Shown here: one piece after another, positions 61,400-64,000 of the stretch
How the letters are laid out: the number at the start of each line of letters is the position of its first letter
How positions within the stretch are numbered: the first letter of the stretch is position 1
Source of the DNA: Winogradskyella vidalii
GTDB taxonomy: Bacteria; Bacteroidota; Bacteroidia; Flavobacteriales; Flavobacteriaceae
Direction: 5' to 3'
Assembly: GCF_013403955.1 (NCBI RefSeq)
Contig: NZ_JABFDG010000001.1
Location: 930,001 to 994,000 of the forward strand
Length of the DNA: 64,000 nt
Position numbers and translations under genes: made by a program
Notes under the pieces: model-generated
Database searches by the model: none
The model's input: the letters and a program-made list of their open reading frames with translations, nothing else
Told to the model about the DNA's origin: nothing

Positions 61400-62073
61400 C
61401 CATATTAGATATGCTAACCCAACTTGAAACTCATCCTTTAGTAAATCCTTCAATACCCAAAACATCCTATATGGCTTTAGATTTATCCGTTGATAATTCA
61501 GAATTAAAGGCTGTTAATGTTTCAGATGCAGAAGATTTAGAACGTTATATCTGGAAGTCTATGGTAGCTAACAAGGCTAAAATAGCTTATGGTGGTTATC
61601 TTGAAAAACGAGGAATTTACCAACGGAGTACATATTTTAATCAAACACATCCTGAAACCGAACGCAATATTCACTTAGGATTAGATTTATGGATTGAGGC
61701 TGGTACACCCATTTTTGCACCTTTATCTGGCACAATTCATAGTTTTAAAAACAATACCAATTATGGTGATTATGGCCCGACCATCATTTTAAAGCATCAT
61801 AGTGAAGGGATTGAGTTTTATACCTTGTATGGTCATTTAAGTTTGGCATCCATAGAAGATTTAGAGGTTGGAGTAGAAGTGACCCAAGGTGCGCAAATCG
61901 CAACACTTGGCACTGCTGAGGTTAATGGAGATTATCCTCCGCATTTACACTTTCAGATCATACATGATATTCAAGATTTTAGTGGAGATTATCCAGGCGT
62001 GAGTAATCAACTCGATTTACCCTTTTATAAAGACAACTGTCCTGATCCTAATTTGCTATTGAAGCTATATTAA
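61396..62073 (+). CDS. M23 family metallopeptidase without signal peptide
   Basis: A 225-residue LytM/M23-type protein. Zinc ligands are in RNIHLGLDLWIEAGTP (His, Asp) and PPHLHFQII (HxH), with LYGHLSLASI between. It has no signal peptide or membrane helix, so either it is cytoplasmic or the envelope route is unknown. Similar flavobacterial proteins are annotated as peptidoglycan DD-metallopeptidases. ATGA overlap with the serine hydrolase suggests the two act together on peptidoglycan or a peptide. It converges on the APC transporter with a 4-base stop overlap. Confidence 0.85.
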   Translation: MTILDMLTQLETHPLVNPSIPKTSYMALDLSVDNSELKAVNVSDAEDLERYIWKSMVANKAKIAYGGYLEKRGIYQRSTYFNQTHPETERNIHLGLDLWIEAGTPIFAPLSGTIHSFKNNTNYGDYGPTIILKHHSEGIEFYTLYGHLSLASIEDLEVGVEVTQGAQIATLGTAEVNGDYPPHLHFQIIHDIQDFSGDYPGVSNQLDLPFYKDNCPDPNLLLKLY

Positions 62074-63350
62074 GCTTTCTTTTCAGAAGTTTTATAGATC
62101 CATTCTACAATAAAGCACAACCCAATAATACCAAGAGACACCAACACTCCTGTAAGATTCGATTGGTATTGTTGATTAATTAAAACCACTAAGGCAATCA
62201 GGCACAGTATACAGCCACTTATGGGGATGATTTTATTACTACCTGTGTCTTTGGAGCACTTAAAACCTACCCAATTGACAATTCCAAAAATGAGAATAAA
62301 ACCAACGCTTCCTGCCGTTGAAATACTTTCTAAGTCAAGGGTGTTGACAATCACTAATGTTGCGATTGCGGTTATTAATAAGCCTATCGGCTGATTCCAG
62401 AGTTTAGAGGTGAAATGATGCGGCAATTCATCATCTTCGGCAATTTCAAAATTCACACGACTGCCTCCATATAAGGAGGCATTTATCGCAGAGAATGTAG
62501 AGATTAAGGCCGCAATAGTTATAATGGTGAAACCGACTTTACCAAGCATAGGTTTAGCGGCTTCGGCCAAAACATAATCTTCCGCGGTGGCAATGGTATC
62601 AAAAGGCAATGAGCTTACCGTCACAATAGCGATGATAATATAGAGTATAATGACAAAGATTACAGAGTAGTAATAGGCTTTTGGGATGTTCTTTTCAGGA
62701 TTTACAATATCTGGAGCTGCATTCGCAATGAGTTCAAAACCTTCATAAGCGACAAAAATCACCATGCCTGCTGCAAATAATTGTACGGGAGATTCCCAAT
62801 TAGAAATGGCCAGTTGTGATAGGTTAGGGTTTCCAATAAGGCCGTAAGCACCAATGCCAATAAACCCAATTAAAATAATTAGTTTTATGATGACGGCATA
62901 AGATTCTATTTTCCCTACAACCGCAATGCTATAATAATTTATCGCTGTGGCGAGTATGATAATGGCACTAGCATAGATATGAAAATTAATTGTAGTGTTT
63001 GAGGTAATGGCAAATAAATTAGGCGCATACGACCCAAAAGCAGAAGCGTAAAGCGAAAGCATAATAATGTAACTCACCCAAAGCAAGTTATTAATAGCTC
63101 CACTAAAAATAGACACTCCAAAGCCTTGGTTAATGAACTTTACGGTGCCTCCACGATCCGGATATTTTTGAGATAGTTTCACATAACTATACGACGTAAT
63201 TAATGCTAAAAGTCCAGCACATAAAAAGGCTACAGGTGTTCCGCCATGTGCGATAGAAACGGCTAATCCAAGGACGGCAAAAATACCACCACCAACCATA
63301 CCACCTATGCCTATTGAAATCGCGTCTTTTAAACTTATTTTGTCTGCCAT
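62070..63350 (-). CDS. APC family amino acid permease
   Basis: A 426-residue inner-membrane transporter with 12 helices. The LeuT-fold helix 1 has ISIGIGGMVGGGIFAVLGLAV, and helix 6 has MVIFVAYEGFELIANAAPDI, the APC consensus. ALISTFSAINASLYGGSRV is also typical. Substrate is probably an amino acid or amine. Its stop overlaps that of the convergent M23 gene by 4 bases, so there is no room for a separate terminator between them. It has a -7 box 34 bases before its start. Confidence 0.9.
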   Translation of the reverse strand: MADKISLKDAISIGIGGMVGGGIFAVLGLAVSIAHGGTPVAFLCAGLLALITSYSYVKLSQKYPDRGGTVKFINQGFGVSIFSGAINNLLWVSYIIMLSLYASAFGSYAPNLFAITSNTTINFHIYASAIIILATAINYYSIAVVGKIESYAVIIKLIILIGFIGIGAYGLIGNPNLSQLAISNWESPVQLFAAGMVIFVAYEGFELIANAAPDIVNPEKNIPKAYYYSVIFVIILYIIIAIVTVSSLPFDTIATAEDYVLAEAAKPMLGKVGFTIITIAALISTFSAINASLYGGSRVNFEIAEDDELPHHFTSKLWNQPIGLLITAIATLVIVNTLDLESISTAGSVGFILIFGIVNWVGFKCSKDTGSNKIIPISGCILCLIALVVLINQQYQSNLTGVLVSLGIIGLCFIVEWIYKTSEKKA

Positions 63351-63383
63351 GTAAAAAAAATGCTATGATGTTTAATATAACAT

Positions 63384-63391
63384 CAAAATTA
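63384..63391 (-). promoter_or_regulatory. -7 box of the APC permease gene
   Basis: On the minus strand the box reads TAATTTTG, matching TAnnTTTG, 33 bases before the ATG at 63350. No -33 element is clear. Confidence 0.4.
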
Positions 63392-63431
63392 AGGATAAAA
63401 CCATAGTTCTAGTATTCTCGTAAGTATTTGT

Positions 63432-64000
63432 ATGAATATACTACGAATTATCATCCTTCTTTTACTTCCATTAGGTCTGTTTGCTCAAAAAATAGACCAT
63501 GCAGTTTCATACAGGACTATAGAAAAAGAAAGTTATTTCAGGTTTCATTACGACAATGATTATTTTGCTGCTACCGACGAGAATTATACACAAGGTTATA
63601 GTTTTGAAGTGGTGATGCCTGGTTTAGAGAAGAATCCTGTAAATCATTTATTTTTTAAGCCTAAAGATGTCACAACTAAATATGGCTTGGCTATTGAACA
63701 TATTGGGTTTACACCAAACGATTATGTTAGTGAAGCGATTCAAGTTGGAGACCGACCGTTTTCATCTGCCATTATGTTGAAGAGTTTTACCATGGCCACA
63801 GATCAAAGTCGTAAGACTAAACTATCTCAAGCTTTGAGTCTAGGTTTAATCGGTCCAGGTGCTTTTGGTAAGGAGATGCAAGTTGGCATACATGAAGCCA
63901 CAGGAAATAAAGTCCCAGGTGGTTGGGATAACCAAATTAAAAATGATGTGGTATTGAATTACAGAATCGACTATGAGAAACAGCTGTATAATTATAATGA
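63432..64000 (+). CDS. LpxR-like lipid A deacylase family (DUF2219), 3' end outside the window
   Basis: The first 189 residues of a gene that runs off the right edge. A signal peptide (MNILRIIILLLLPLGLFAQ) is followed by FRFHYDNDYFAATDENYTQGYSFEVV, the start of the LpxR/DUF2219 outer-membrane beta-barrel with its conserved D-N-D and YTQG residues, and later GLIGPGAFGKEMQ and GWDNQIKND. LpxR removes the 3' acyloxyacyl group from lipid A at the outer membrane. The catalytic His falls near the conserved N-terminal third, but the protein is incomplete here so activity cannot be judged. The ATG is one base after a TTTG. Confidence 0.85.
   Translation, partial: MNILRIIILLLLPLGLFAQKIDHAVSYRTIEKESYFRFHYDNDYFAATDENYTQGYSFEVVMPGLEKNPVNHLFFKPKDVTTKYGLAIEHIGFTPNDYVSEAIQVGDRPFSSAIMLKSFTMATDQSRKTKLSQALSLGLIGPGAFGKEMQVGIHEATGNKVPGGWDNQIKNDVVLNYRIDYEKQLYNYN

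Overview
The window is a piece of chromosome from a member of the Flavobacteriaceae (Bacteroidota). The evidence is low-GC DNA, TAnnTTTG promoter -7 boxes, few Shine-Dalgarno sequences, type IX secretion sorting domains (gliding-motility type B at 7295-9496, type A at 45241-46863), a bacillithiol gene (bshC), many SusC-era Bacteroidota families (DUF4295, DUF2911, FAS1 and MORN proteins) and the gene order rpmB-rpmG-DUF4295-ftsY. The genus cannot be read from the sequence. I found 57 protein genes, two of them cut by the window edges. I saw no rRNA, tRNA, CRISPR array, insertion sequence or prophage.

Layout. 1-7.3 kb: a truncated PLP-fold protein, an ExoX-like exonuclease, an FAH-family enzyme, an Hpt phosphotransfer protein, cinA, then the ribosomal block rpmB-rpmG-DUF4295 with a long structured leader, and ftsY. 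7.3-10.8 kb: a secreted type B T9SS protein and a serine hydrolase lipoprotein lie on the opposite strand between ftsY and rimO. 11-18 kb: rimO, an aldo-keto reductase and a three-gene export/uptake operon (sorbosone dehydrogenase-like lipoprotein, TonB receptor, alpha/beta hydrolase). 18.4-19.5 kb: an M23 lipoprotein. 19.6-26.8 kb: a zinc-homeostasis locus. 26.9-34.9 kb: a peroxiredoxin-like protein, M14 peptidase, bshC, PLP decarboxylase and guaA. 35-45 kb: a LysM/PBP protein, DUF922, DUF3820, pyrG, yidC, a fasciclin lipoprotein, a MORN protein and mnmA. 45-52.7 kb: a subtilase, nitronate monooxygenase, K+/H+ antiporter, lipoprotein, MATE pump and PAP2 phosphatase. 52.7-57 kb: a GT39/LAB_N/GT2 glycan-modification operon and two envelope genes. 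57-62 kb: an ECF sigma/anti-sigma/repeat-protein module, then a serine hydrolase translationally coupled to an M23 peptidase. The end holds an APC transporter and a truncated lpxR-like gene.

The most interesting locus is 19.6-26.8 kb. A Zur-like Fur-family repressor is transcribed divergently from a seven-gene operon: NosFY/DUF3526-type ABC ATPase and two permeases, a ZigA-type COG0523 GTPase, a MerC-family membrane protein, a zinc-type GTP cyclohydrolase I and a thioredoxin-reductase-like flavoprotein. The 81-bp divergent region carries two TGCAA-N5-TTGCA-like palindromes. They sit on two face-to-face flavobacterial promoters, each with a 20-bp spacer, and one promoter would give a nearly leaderless zur mRNA. 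I infer a zinc-starvation regulon in which the ABC exporter-type complex has an unknown role.

Other points of interest: the LAB_N protein is an ungapped tandem duplication within a candidate polyprenyl-sugar pathway; the sigma-linked protein has Met-Pro and Met-Glu-x-Trp-Gly repeats; the thioredoxin-reductase-like protein carries a Tat-like leader; and guaA appears to be leaderless.
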